From NCBI RefSeq assembly GCF_025566885.1, contig NZ_JAOQJQ010000005.1, forward strand, positions 186,001 through 250,000: DNA of 64,000 nt, written 5' to 3'. A model generated the notes under the pieces. The model did no database searches and had not been told where the DNA came from. It saw only the letters and a program-made list of their open reading frames with translations. The DNA comes from Brotonthovivens ammoniilytica (GTDB lineage: Bacteria; Bacillota; Clostridia; Lachnospirales; Lachnospiraceae). The first letter of the stretch is position 1. Each line of letters opens with the position of its first letter. Positions 26,168 to 36,365 of the stretch are shown here, piece by piece. The position numbers were made by a program, and so were the translations under genes.

Positions 26168-27479
26168 TTCCATCACCATCGATCAAAATTTCTTTTGCCA
26201 AATTCACACGCCTTTTAATATTTTCAATATCTGTTGTTCGAATACTACAGACTATTTTAAACTCTTCATTTTCAAGCAATTTGATATGGTTTTCTGATTT
26301 CATTTCCAAAGAAAAGTTACCACTTTTGATTTCAGAATAAACAGCAACGGAAATAGCATCGAAAATTGCTGGATGAAACTTCTTTGTATATTTATCTTTA
26401 GAGTAATTTCGGAAAGCATTCTTTCCTAAACAATCGTATATGCGATGCATTGTATTTATAAATTCACTACGAAATTCATCAATTATTTTCTCCGGTGCAT
26501 TTACAAACTCACCCATAAATTCATTCAAAACCTTTTTCAAAGATATCTGTTTAGAAACATTGTCTTTAACAATTTTAGATTTCATTACAAAAAATCTTAA
26601 AATACATTCGATATCCCTCATCCTTATGTCAGACTTTACACTTCCAAACAATTCTCTCCATTTTTGGTCTTCATTTAGTTCAAATAATAACGAATTAAAC
26701 GTTCCTTGATATACACAATTTCTTATCTCTTGTGGTGTCAGTGTTCTTCCGCTTGTATTTATTCTTTCAAAGATTTGATATAAACTTGTATCATCATTTT
26801 CCGGTCTTTTCTGTTCAAATATAATAGCATGTATAGTAGTACTTCTAATTTTTCTTTGTTCTTCTACCGACAACTCTGAAAAAGCCTTATTTCTCCATCT
26901 TAAATTAATTCTCTCCGAATTGGAAAGACGAAAAATCTTTCCATCCGTTGAAAAAATACCTCTTACATAATCGTATACGGTCATTATTCTTTGATATCCA
27001 TCAACAATAAGTTTTTGGCTTCCTGATTGTGCAAAGAAAACGCTTGGAACAGGTAAACCCATTAAAATAGACTCAATAAATCGACTAGCCTCAACTTTAT
27101 CCCAAACATACTTTCTCTGTAATTCTGGTTTTACAAGTTCATCTTCTTCGTACATCGAAACAATCTCTCTAAACGACAAATCTGCTCCCCAAGAAGAAAT
27201 ATTGAATAATGAATCATCAGAATAGTCATCATTTTGTTCATTTTTGATCTGTTCAATTATATTATTATCTTTCATACTTTTGTATCTCTCCTTTAAAATC
27301 TTGATATTTTCATAATGGTCATCTCCAAATATAACTCTTGTATATTGAGTTTTTAGGAAATCATTGATAATTCTACCATAGACACATTCGTATCCTTCAA
27401 TTCCTTTGACCAAGAATACCTCATAATAAACAGTAATATCTGTAGGACCAAAACGCTTCACATCAACAAACGAATACAT
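26157..27479 (-). CDS. DUF262 domain protein (GmrS/ParB-like nucleotide-dependent nuclease family)
   Basis: 440 residues. The DUF262 core begins near 100: PELQRKYVWD (118-127), RFIESILMGLPVPSVFF, then DGYQR (160-164) in place of the family's DGQQR, and INTSGRTLTPQEIRNCVYQG. The fold is shared with GmrSD, SspE and BrxU restriction proteins. An N-terminal extension of about 68 residues has a strong GGGAGG at the chosen start; ATG 27275 behind AAAGGAG could start a shorter form. It overlaps the HEPN gene. Probably a DNA-sensing or DNA-cutting component of a phage-defence pair. Confidence 0.8.
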   Translation of the reverse strand: MYSFVDVKRFGPTDITVYYEVFLVKGIEGYECVYGRIINDFLKTQYTRVIFGDDHYENIKILKERYKSMKDNNIIEQIKNEQNDDYSDDSLFNISSWGADLSFREIVSMYEEDELVKPELQRKYVWDKVEASRFIESILMGLPVPSVFFAQSGSQKLIVDGYQRIMTVYDYVRGIFSTDGKIFRLSNSERINLRWRNKAFSELSVEEQRKIRSTTIHAIIFEQKRPENDDTSLYQIFERINTSGRTLTPQEIRNCVYQGTFNSLLFELNEDQKWRELFGSVKSDIRMRDIECILRFFVMKSKIVKDNVSKQISLKKVLNEFMGEFVNAPEKIIDEFRSEFINTMHRIYDCLGKNAFRNYSKDKYTKKFHPAIFDAISVAVYSEIKSGNFSLEMKSENHIKLLENEEFKIVCSIRTTDIENIKRRVNLAKEILIDGDGNES

Positions 27480-27626
27480 ATTTAACCTCCCAATGTGTTA
27501 TTACTAAATAATATACTCATCTGTTGAACTTATATTCAATTACGCTCCCCTACCTCTATCATCATACAGATACTCATTTAATTCTAAAACAATACTTTCC
27601 CATTTGCTCAGGAACACTTTATTGAT

Positions 27627-28845
27627 TTAGGCGAAGCCTCCGTTACTCTTAAAGCGACCATCTCCATCAAAAACCTGAACATTCAGCACAGATTCTTCCA
27701 TAAGATATTTTTCCATACGTCCAATCCAGCTTAGTTCCTGTTTTGAGAAATTATATGCTTTTTTCAGTTTATCAACAGCTCTGCAGATGCGTGCTTCATG
27801 ACTAAGCAAAGCAGAACCAATAGCGTATCTACAAATCAAACTGATAATATCAGCAACTATTTCCTCATTTGTCAATTCTGTAATAGCCGTATTCAATTGT
27901 TGTGTTGTAAGATATTCACGATCAAGAGTCAATCGCAATGTTTTCAATGCATCTCTTGTCAAATCTTTAGGTCTTGTATAAGCAATATTTAACGCTACAA
28001 TTTCATTCATATGAGTTCTGATGTATTCAGAAAAAGCATCCAGATAATCTTCCGGTTTTTCGGCTTCTCCATACCCTCTACTACATTCTATAAGTGTATC
28101 TTCTTTATCAGAAATCACAACTACATTATTTCCATTCGATTTTGTTTCCTATTATATATTCGAACATGTCTCCATAAGCTAACAGCTTTTTTTTTCGCAT
28201 CTTCCGGATTATATTTTTCAATTTCAATAATAAACCGCGTTGGATCGGATCCATTCCATAAGTCATACTAATGAATATCTTTATGTTCAGCTTTGGATTC
28301 AATAATACTAACCATCTTATTTCCAACAAACAAAGCATAGTACACATAACCTTTTTTGCTTACCGTAGAAGTAGCAGACCACTCTGCAATCGCAAGATTA
28401 CGTCCTTTATCAGGCCTAACACCTTCGAAATATCTGATTTCTTGAGTATTGGCTTCCCATCCCACCTGATATAATTGCTCATCAATCATGCAACGAGTTT
28501 CAGCCTCTGATTTCTGACGCTGTCTTGCCATCTTAGTTACTTGTTTAATACGTACTTTCTTATCTATAACTCCAGCTTTTCCACCTGTTCAATTACCGTC
28601 TTTATTAAAACTTCTTCTTTTTCTGTATCAAGAACTATATATACCGAAGCAGAAGATTCTTTTACAGGCATAACAAAATTTTGATGCTGATAATTCCAGT
28701 CACCCTATGTCTGCATAAACCATTCTAACAAACTATATGCCATCACTAAGAATGTAGGACATTCTGATTCCTTTAAATAATTTTCATGAACCGCTTTATT
28801 TCTCACTTTACGGAGAACATGCAAAATATCTATTAAATCTCTCAT
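27627..28845 (-). pseudogene. Decayed hsdR (type I restriction subunit) lacking its helicase core
   Basis: From 28845 the minus strand reads MRDLIDILHVLRKVRNKAVHENY, the DUF4145-like N-terminal part of this HsdR type, broken by stops. The segment 28531-28271 gives the nuclease N-terminus (EAETRCMIDEQLYQVGWEA...GRNLAIAEW...IIESKAEHKD). After a frameshift, 28118-27627 gives the C-terminal EcoEI-type domain (PEDYLDAFSEYIRTHMNEIVALNIAYTRPKDLTR...). The 500-600 codons of helicase between them are missing. With the hsdM wreck at 24.8-25.7 kb this is the remains of one older type I system, now split by the DUF262-HEPN pair. Confidence 0.75.
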
Positions 28846-28891
28846 AAGCAATATGTGTCCAGTTAAGATTGTAAACGCATGCGTTCATAAT

Positions 28892-29104
28892 TTACTCATC
28901 AGGAAAACACCGATAAAATTTGATATAACATTGCAGATTTCTACCATACACTGCACGTTCACTACCGTCCAATTCCTGCTCTACAATTCGTTTTCCGATA
29001 TTCCAATAGGTAAGCAGCATTGCTTTACCAGCAGCGCTATAGGCTGCTTCTTGTCCAGAAGAAATAATACTTTTAATTTCTGTAATAACTGATTGATATG
29101 GCAT
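28892..29104 (-). pseudogene. N-terminal fragment of a YhcG/DUF1016-type nuclease
   Basis: About 70 codons: ITEIKSIISSGQEAAYSAAGKAMLLTYWNIGKRIVEQELDGSERAVYGRNL matches the N-terminal domain of DUF1016 (YhcG) proteins. These carry a PD-(D/E)XK nuclease at their C-terminus and often sit inside type I restriction loci. Here everything after about residue 60 is lost. Confidence 0.65.
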
Positions 29105-29333
29105 CAAATGATTTTACGTCGTGTCACCTCAATTTCCCATAATAATTATATTTTAACTTACTTTTCCTGTCATATCAAAGCTCTTTCAAAAATGGTGTAG
29201 TAAAACCTTTATCTGCCATGAAACCATTGATTTTACTGGGTTTTCTTGTTGTTTATATATAAAGTTTCTCTCTACTCATGGTAAAATATAAGTAACCATA
29301 CAAACATTCCACACACGAGAGGAGAAGAAATTT

Positions 29334-29760
29334 ATGTCTAATAATTATCATCAGCTTTCACTTAAAAATACTTTTTCAGACTACCAGGACATGTTTATGG
29401 ATGATGTCCCTTCCTTTTTTCAACTTCTGGAGCAGCATTTTGATATTTCCTTTTTTATTCCGCAAACCTTTTATCAGCACCTCGGCCTCAAAAGAGATTA
29501 TTCCCTTACCGTTTTCCTTTCAGCCCTGCAAAAAATCTTTTCCATTCCTATAGATTCTCTGCTTATCCTGATTTTGTACCTTTGCAGAGAACTTAGGGAT
29601 TTCTGTGGTTTTTCTAAAGTCCCGGATGCAAATCCTGTAACCACACAACCACAAAAGTGGATGTTTTTATTGCCGGTATTGCAGGCCAGTATACTGTCAT
29701 TGTCGCCAACAGCATGAAGTGTCCACCATACATCTGAAGTCTAAAACCTTTAATTGCCTG
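29334..29760 (+). mobile_element. Remnant of an insertion sequence transposase
   Basis: The frame from ATG 29334 (behind GAGGAG) encodes MSNNYHQLSLKNTFSDYQDMFMDDVPSFFQLLEQHFDISFFIPQTFYQHLGLKRDYS, which resembles the N-terminus of DDE transposases common in Lachnospiraceae. Similarity stops near CGFSKVPDA; the remainder is frameshifted and most of the transposase is deleted. The 230 nt before it hold no gene and may include the left end of the element. The family assignment is from memory only. Confidence 0.5.
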
Positions 29761-29877
29761 AAAAAATATTCCATTGTTATAGTTTCTTTAAGGACTTATT
29801 AAAGTACACCAAAAATATGATGATTTATGTCAAATCAGAAACTATTCTGAATAATGACCTGTTTTTCTCTCCTTAAT

Positions 29878-32409
29878 CTAGTGTAAGTTATCTATATCCT
29901 TTTCCAAATACCTCCGCCTATAGTATTCCATTGTCCGATATTCTAAAATATCTTTCATATGGTTTCGAAAAGCCACATTGTCAATAACATCTTTCAATTC
30001 TTCTCTAATAGCCAATGCACAGCCCTCTTTTTCAATGAAGAATCCTTTTCCAGAGGCTTTTAAAAATTTTATCGGCATAGTTTTAGCCTTACTTAAATGC
30101 TGTTTATCCGTCATATGCTGATAATCCTTATATGAGATATCCGCCGAAAAGTCTTTCCAATTTACGCCTGTATTAAAAAATTCTTTCCAACTCTCCAACA
30201 CCTCATGATCTGTTACTTCTAATCTGATTCTTCCGTGATTATAAAAGCTGTACAAAATTGGCATTTTATATACTTTCTGCATATCAGTTGTTTCTATCAC
30301 ACCAAGAAATTCTCTTCCTGTTCCAGAATATAGCAGCTGTTCATCATCAGATAATTCTCCCAGTTCATATAAATATTCCAAATACCTGCGGAATGGATTC
30401 TCTTTAGAATGCTTTAAACAATACTGGTAAATATCATCTTCCATTAATGTAAATAATTCCATTCTTGTAGGAACTTTGCCATCCATAACTTCTTTAACCC
30501 GATAATATTCCCGATTAATGTATTCCTTCACAGATAATGATTTTTGTTCTAGTTTCTTAAACAAATCAATCAAACGCATATCAAAATCCACAATACAATC
30601 ATCTGGATAATCTATTTCACTATATTCATAAATTTTCTGTCCTTCTGCTTTTCCGCCATTTAACAAGAATGATGTTTTTCCAGCCTTCTCATAATTTCCA
30701 ATAAAATCAAGTACATTCAAATATTCTTTATCTTTATACGTGCGCAGACCTCTGCCTAACTGCTGCAAAAATACAATCGGTGATTCCGTGGGACGCAAAA
30801 ACATTACCATATCTAAGGAAGCAATATCCAATCCTTCATTAAACATATCCACTGAGAAAATGACCTTAATTTCTTTTGCAATCAGCTTCTTAATTGCAGC
30901 ATCTCTATTCCCGGAGTATTCTCCGTCCGCGTTACTGTAAACTGCCACTGCAGGTATGCCCCTTTTGCAAAAATCTTTAGCCATTTCTTCTGCATGCCGC
31001 CTGGAACAGCAAAACCCCAATGCCCTTTGGGAACGATATTTCCGATAATATTTATAAACCAGTTCGTAACGATTCGTACTATATTTTCCTTTGGTATAAA
31101 TATCTGTCAGTTCATTCTTATCATAACTGCCTTTTACTAAATGCAAGCCTGAATAATCCGTTTCATCATATATTCCGTAATAATGAAATGGTACCAGCAT
31201 GCCTTTATTTATGGCTTCCCGCAGCGAAATTTCATAGGGTACATTGTAATCACAAAGCTCATAAATATTTTTTCCATCCATTCGCTCCGGTGTCGCAGTA
31301 AGTCCAAGCATAAACTTTGGTTTAAAATAACTGGCAATACGTTTATACTGTTCATTTACCGCATGGTGAAACTCATCAATTACAACATAATCAAAATAAT
31401 CTGCAGAAAAATATTTATCTGTCAGATATTCACTTCTACCCAATGTTGCCACCGATGCAAATATAACGGATTTATCTATATCCTTTTGCTTTCCGTCAAA
31501 AAAGCCATAATCATCAGAATGACGTACATTTTTAAAAGATACTGCTGCCTGTTTTAATATTTCCTCCCGATGTGCAACAAAAAGCACTTTTTCATAATCT
31601 GCAGAATCAAAAGCAGCCAAATAGGTTTTACCTACCCCCGTTGCCGCTTGCACTAATCCTTTTACTGCTCCTTCATTCCGACTGTCCTGTAAAGCATATA
31701 AAGCTTCAATTTGTGCTCCACGTGGCTGAAACAGAACTTCAACTTTAGTATCCAGACTTTCTTCTGTATCATCATACCTTGTCAAGTCTTTAGATACTGC
31801 CGGTTTATGCCAATTCTTTGAATATCTGCTCAATTCTTCATCGTCAATTACAATCGAATGATGATAAAATAAATCTTCAAACGTATCATAGAACAAATCA
31901 AAATTCTTTTTATCTATCACACTGCTAAATCGATAATTCCACTCAATTCCCGATGTCAACGCACTTCTTGATACATTAGAGGAACCAATATAAATTTCAT
32001 TCATATTTTCATAATGAAATATGTATGACTTTGGATGAAACGATCTTGACTTATCGCTGTAAAATCGTAAATCAACTCCATTTCCCAATTCCTTTTTTAT
32101 CAGATATAATGCAGACGGCTGCGTAATTCCCAAATAGTTCCCGGTAAGAATTCTGATTCCAACTCCTCTATCTAATGCAGATTTTAAATCTTTTAAAATC
32201 ATGCGAACACCAGATTCCATCAAGAATGAAACAATAATATCTATTTGCTTCGCCTGCATCATACTCTTTTTTAATTGATAATATAAAAATCGGCTTTGAT
32301 TTCTATCCCCGGTCATTACATCAGTTGTTTCTATTGTAATAGGATTCAAAGAAACTTCCTCATTACATTCGTCATCACTTATATTTTCCTCAAAATCAAG
32401 TTGAGCCAT
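29878..32409 (-). CDS. PLD-like nuclease fused to superfamily 2 helicase
   Basis: 843 residues. The N-terminal phospholipase D-type domain (about 35-175) has one HxK motif, FHPKSYIF (H125, K127), followed by GSSNVSRSAL. The helicase carries ATGVGKT (256-262), VVIDEFHHA and a C-terminal motor with QLGRGLRTYKD. The last 270 residues are unassigned. A single HxK site suggests that a dimer forms the nuclease, as in BfiI-like enzymes. The gene overlaps the methyltransferase gene upstream by 31 nt. A larger relative lies at 48-51 kb. Likely a DNA-targeting defence protein. Confidence 0.85.
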   Translation of the reverse strand: MAQLDFEENISDDECNEEVSLNPITIETTDVMTGDRNQSRFLYYQLKKSMMQAKQIDIIVSFLMESGVRMILKDLKSALDRGVGIRILTGNYLGITQPSALYLIKKELGNGVDLRFYSDKSRSFHPKSYIFHYENMNEIYIGSSNVSRSALTSGIEWNYRFSSVIDKKNFDLFYDTFEDLFYHHSIVIDDEELSRYSKNWHKPAVSKDLTRYDDTEESLDTKVEVLFQPRGAQIEALYALQDSRNEGAVKGLVQAATGVGKTYLAAFDSADYEKVLFVAHREEILKQAAVSFKNVRHSDDYGFFDGKQKDIDKSVIFASVATLGRSEYLTDKYFSADYFDYVVIDEFHHAVNEQYKRIASYFKPKFMLGLTATPERMDGKNIYELCDYNVPYEISLREAINKGMLVPFHYYGIYDETDYSGLHLVKGSYDKNELTDIYTKGKYSTNRYELVYKYYRKYRSQRALGFCCSRRHAEEMAKDFCKRGIPAVAVYSNADGEYSGNRDAAIKKLIAKEIKVIFSVDMFNEGLDIASLDMVMFLRPTESPIVFLQQLGRGLRTYKDKEYLNVLDFIGNYEKAGKTSFLLNGGKAEGQKIYEYSEIDYPDDCIVDFDMRLIDLFKKLEQKSLSVKEYINREYYRVKEVMDGKVPTRMELFTLMEDDIYQYCLKHSKENPFRRYLEYLYELGELSDDEQLLYSGTGREFLGVIETTDMQKVYKMPILYSFYNHGRIRLEVTDHEVLESWKEFFNTGVNWKDFSADISYKDYQHMTDKQHLSKAKTMPIKFLKASGKGFFIEKEGCALAIREELKDVIDNVAFRNHMKDILEYRTMEYYRRRYLEKDIDNLH

Positions 32410-32975
32410 CGTTCTTCACCTCGTCCCGGACGTACATCTGTTGTAATCCATTTTTCTTCAACTGCTAAACCATCAACACCCTTTAACATATTTTCAAAAG
32501 CTTCTTCCGTCATATCAGTAAAATGACGTCCGTTTCTTTCACCTTCAAAAGTTCCATACTTAAATGATGTGTAAATGATTCCATTATTTTTTAGTGCTTG
32601 TTTCATCTTATTCAAAACTTGCTCTAATTCCGTTTTTTTCAAGTGCAGGATAGAGGAACATGCCCAGATACCATCATAAAAATTTACGTCATTCAGTTCT
32701 TGAAACAACATCTGCTTTACTTCAATACCTGTATATTCGCTGGCCAGCCGGCACAATTCTTCAGAGCCATCTATTGCCGTCACCTTATATCCATGTTCCA
32801 GGAAATATTTCGTGTCACGGCCAGAACCGCAGCCGAAATCCAGTATTAAAGCATTATTCTGCAGCTGATCTGTGAAATGCCTCTGCATATCTTCAAATTC
32901 AACTTCTGCAGTTCCCCTTACAAAAGCTTTTGCATTTTCGTTGTAATATCTTATTGTTTTATCTAGTTCAGTCAT
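32379..32975 (-). CDS. Class I SAM-dependent methyltransferase, small
   Basis: 198 residues from ATG 32975 (an upstream GTG is less likely). Motif I ILDFGCGSGRD and the acidic end of strand 2 (VTAIDGSEEL) are clear. The type is TehB/UbiE-like, acting on small molecules or proteins; the DNA-methylase motif NPPY or DPPY is absent. Its 3' end overlaps the PLD-helicase gene, so the two are translated together, and the methyltransferase may mark or protect something in that unit. Confidence 0.8.
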   Translation of the reverse strand: MTELDKTIRYYNENAKAFVRGTAEVEFEDMQRHFTDQLQNNALILDFGCGSGRDTKYFLEHGYKVTAIDGSEELCRLASEYTGIEVKQMLFQELNDVNFYDGIWACSSILHLKKTELEQVLNKMKQALKNNGIIYTSFKYGTFEGERNGRHFTDMTEEAFENMLKGVDGLAVEEKWITTDVRPGRGEERWLNLILRKI

Positions 32976-33165
32976 TTTCCGCACCTAAGCCATTTTATTT
33001 TTTGTCATTTCATCTGTAATTTAAAGTAATTTTTTGTTTTAATTCCACCACCGATTATGCAATGTGATTTCCCCTCGCACAGTTGATATTTTATGTTACA
33101 GCATTCTCCCCTTCTGACCTTAAATGCCCAGTCTTTATATTGAAAAGAGATTCAACTTTCCCTGC

Positions 33166-35448
33166 CTATTTTTCAACCACTAACCAATTGTAAATACTGC
33201 TTATTAACTCAAACGTTGTTTTTGGAACACTGTATGTTGTTTTCGATATTTTATTTATTTCCTTGCTCATCGTATACATCCATTCCGTTTTTTGTTCCTT
33301 ATTAGACAATCCAACATCTTCTGGCCTTGTTATCAACCCTTCAAAAATTTCGCTCCAATTATGAGAATACCTTACTATTTCTCTGCAATCAGCTAATGTT
33401 ATACAATCCCATGTATCAATTTCTGCATCTTCGTCATTTGAAAGCAACTCATAGTTTTTATCATCAGCCATTTTTTTAGCTGTTTTATATGTATTCTTCG
33501 GCAAGCCTTTAATTATCCAATTATCTCCATAATACGATTCAAGAGCATTTGCAATGATATCCTTTACACGTTCTTCAATAATAGTTAAATATTCTCGAGA
33601 TTCTGTGTTATATTGTTTTGTTTCATTTTCAATGTATTCATTTAATCCTTCTGGATTAAAATCATCCCTTGCTTCTGATATAACCTTTTGAAAACTTCTC
33701 CAGAATTTATTATCTGCACCACCGCCCAAAAATCCTTTTAATTCTTTTCTTTCTGTATCATCCACAGTATTTATGTAATTTATAAGCGGTTCAATATAAT
33801 ACTCCCACTCATCTATAATTATCTCCAAATCTTGCTTTTTAGGATCTATCTTATTTTGGTCTAACAAATGAACAACTATATCATCTATAACTCGGATTAC
33901 ACCTTGGATCCCTCGATTAATGGTTAATATTCCTCGTTCGCCAGCTACCCATTCATTTTCACAATTTGTTTTTACATATTTCAAACACCTTTCTAAAAAT
34001 GGATAAAATAAATTCAGTGTAGATTGATTATCCCCTAGATCAAAACTGCCATCTGAAACAATTACATTATTTTTTCCATAAGTTGTAAAAAAGTGACTTC
34101 TTTTCAATGCCTGTTGTATTGCTTCAATTGTAATACACTTTGTTGGATTTTTTTCATCCTCTCCTATTACAACCCTGCCCAATAATGGAGAAGTCTGCTC
34201 TTCTCCACACATCTGTGCAATTTTTGAACGAAGAGCTTCTCTCTTATCATTATAATTTGGAGCATCCCACAACATGTCACTATTCAACGTTACTCTCAGT
34301 GTCTTTGATACCGCTTTTTGGTTTTCATTAATATCCATAAATAACTTCAACTGTTCAGAACGATCTAAATCAATAAATGCTACCACTGGTACAGTATTAG
34401 TCCGAGCATAATTGGTATCTGAATATCCATATAAACGATGTTGTCCATCTATAATATACGCCGAATGATATCTCTTTGGTAAGTGAAGTACTCCAATTTT
34501 TGAAAGAGAACCCTCTACTTTTGTAGAGGATTGATCAAACCTCACTCCTTTTCCTTTTGTATCAATACTAATAATCAATGAATTAGGAAAATAACCACCT
34601 TCATTTATAAAAGATTGTACCTCTTTTAGTCTTTTCTTTTTTATTATTCTTTGATACGTTGACATCATATTTTTATTCGCTTCACTTCGATGTAGAACAT
34701 AACCAATCTTCAACAATTTCTCAGGTTCTATTGAAAACTCGTAATAATCATAACCCCCCATCTTGCCTTTGATTGCAGGAATTTTATTTTGCATATTCTT
34801 TATTTCTGTATTTGCCAATAAATTTCCAAGTAATTGATACCTTGCACATGTTCCTAAGTGCCTAACTAGCTCACTATAATATTGTATTATTGAGTCACTG
34901 AAAAAAATAATATCCCATTCTTGCATCCTTTGAATATCCTTAGGACTCATTATATAATTATGCGTTGCCCATATAAACTTAACTTTTCTTCCCGGAAATT
35001 GCTTAAGTGCAGTTTTTCGAAGCCCATCCATTTGTCCATGCAGTGCCTCTATATCCTTTTTGAATACTCCATCTTTCATACTTTCAGCCGATTTGCATTC
35101 AACAATTAATATAGTTTCCTCATCTGCTGCAAAAACATCTATTTGTTGTGTAAAATTGGGATTTTGAAAATCGTACGTCATTTTAAAACTTCTATCTTTA
35201 TTAAGGAAAGTGAAACCCATTTGAAAAAACAATAACCATACTTTGTCCTCAAATTGCTCATCATATGGTTTTTCTTTTCGTACTTTGACGAATTTGGGAT
35301 CTGCATAATCTTTTACATATTCCCAACCTTCTTCTTCCAATTCCTGCAATGCAACTTTACGTTGCTTATCTTCGATATATATATTTTTACGCTTGTTCTT
35401 TGCAGAAACCAAATCCCTGCCCGATACAACATTTTCCCAATTTGTCAT
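33166..35448 (-). CDS. Restriction-type nuclease domain fused to DGQHR (DndB-like) domain
   Basis: 760 residues from ATG 35448 (AAGG upstream). The N-terminal 130 residues look like a PD-(D/E)XK nuclease (QIDVFAADEETILIVECKSAE; D104, E117, K119). The middle carries DGQHR at 334-338 with the typical VVAFIDL...LFMDINENQKAVSK, as in DndB and DpdB. The last 250 residues are helical and unassigned. DGQHR proteins belong to DNA phosphorothioation and deazaguanine systems, but none of those partners is here. The gene follows an adenine methylase by 40 nt, suggesting a two-gene restriction-modification-like unit. Confidence 0.8.
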   Translation of the reverse strand: MTNWENVVSGRDLVSAKNKRKNIYIEDKQRKVALQELEEEGWEYVKDYADPKFVKVRKEKPYDEQFEDKVWLLFFQMGFTFLNKDRSFKMTYDFQNPNFTQQIDVFAADEETILIVECKSAESMKDGVFKKDIEALHGQMDGLRKTALKQFPGRKVKFIWATHNYIMSPKDIQRMQEWDIIFFSDSIIQYYSELVRHLGTCARYQLLGNLLANTEIKNMQNKIPAIKGKMGGYDYYEFSIEPEKLLKIGYVLHRSEANKNMMSTYQRIIKKKRLKEVQSFINEGGYFPNSLIISIDTKGKGVRFDQSSTKVEGSLSKIGVLHLPKRYHSAYIIDGQHRLYGYSDTNYARTNTVPVVAFIDLDRSEQLKLFMDINENQKAVSKTLRVTLNSDMLWDAPNYNDKREALRSKIAQMCGEEQTSPLLGRVVIGEDEKNPTKCITIEAIQQALKRSHFFTTYGKNNVIVSDGSFDLGDNQSTLNLFYPFLERCLKYVKTNCENEWVAGERGILTINRGIQGVIRVIDDIVVHLLDQNKIDPKKQDLEIIIDEWEYYIEPLINYINTVDDTERKELKGFLGGGADNKFWRSFQKVISEARDDFNPEGLNEYIENETKQYNTESREYLTIIEERVKDIIANALESYYGDNWIIKGLPKNTYKTAKKMADDKNYELLSNDEDAEIDTWDCITLADCREIVRYSHNWSEIFEGLITRPEDVGLSNKEQKTEWMYTMSKEINKISKTTYSVPKTTFELISSIYNWLVVEK

Positions 35449-35488
35449 AATAAACACCTTCCTTCAGCATTAGTATTTATAGGCTTAT

Positions 35489-36295
35489 CTATATATTTGC
35501 ACTCACTATTAATTCTTGATAAGCTCTTCTTCCATCTGCAGTACCAGAAATAAAACACCGGCGCTGCACTGTATCTAATGTGAATCCTCCTATATTTTCA
35601 TATAATTTTCTTACATCCTTATGCCCTACATTTGTCATTATAATTTTCACATTTCTATTTTTTGCACGTTCTAAAGCATTTGCTAAACGAATTTGATCTT
35701 TCCATGAAAAAACATCGGCATTATAACCAACAAAGCGATTTTCTTCATCTATTACTGCATATGGCGGATCGCAAAAAATAAAATCACCTTCTTGAGCCAT
35801 ATCAATTGTTGATTCAAAATCTTGGCACATTATTTGTGCATTTTGAAGAACATTTGATGATTCAATTAAACTCTCATACTCAAAATTAATCTCTTCTCTT
35901 GTTCCGTACGGCACATTAAACTTACCTTGCCTATTTACCCTATATATCCCATTAAAACATGACTTATTCAAATAAATCATTCTTGCAGCCGCCGTTGCCA
36001 AGGTTCTTGTTCTCCTATCTCTAACTTGATAAAAGTACTCTCTGCAATGACTTCTTGCATGTTTTCTCAAATTTCGATATACGGATTCAACATCATCTCT
36101 GACAGCAATATACGCATTGATTAATTCGTTATTTATATCACTTAAAATTGCCTCTTGTGGTTCAAGATAAAAAAATACAGCCCCACTACCAAGAAAAGGT
36201 TCTACATATCTGTTATATTCATCTGGAAAACGTTGATTTTCGCGATTAACAAACCACCTCTTTCCACCAGCCCATTTCAAAAAAGTATTACTCAT
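35489..36295 (-). CDS. Dam-type N6-adenine DNA methyltransferase (D12 class)
   Basis: 268 residues with the SAM loop FLKWAGGKRW (5-14), VEPFLGSGAVFFYL and catalytic DPPY (176-179). The order is that of Dam/DpnM/EcoRV-type enzymes, which methylate adenine in short palindromic sites. It lies between hsdR and the nuclease-DGQHR gene, all in the same direction. The most likely job is to protect the host from the DGQHR nuclease. The site cannot be predicted from sequence alone. Confidence 0.92.
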   Translation of the reverse strand: MSNTFLKWAGGKRWFVNRENQRFPDEYNRYVEPFLGSGAVFFYLEPQEAILSDINNELINAYIAVRDDVESVYRNLRKHARSHCREYFYQVRDRRTRTLATAAARMIYLNKSCFNGIYRVNRQGKFNVPYGTREEINFEYESLIESSNVLQNAQIMCQDFESTIDMAQEGDFIFCDPPYAVIDEENRFVGYNADVFSWKDQIRLANALERAKNRNVKIIMTNVGHKDVRKLYENIGGFTLDTVQRRCFISGTADGRRAYQELIVSANI

Positions 36296-36365
36296 TATTT
36301 TTTCCCATTTCTAATATTCTTTGTATAAAATACAATCACTCTTTTTTAATCTAAACTATCTTAAT

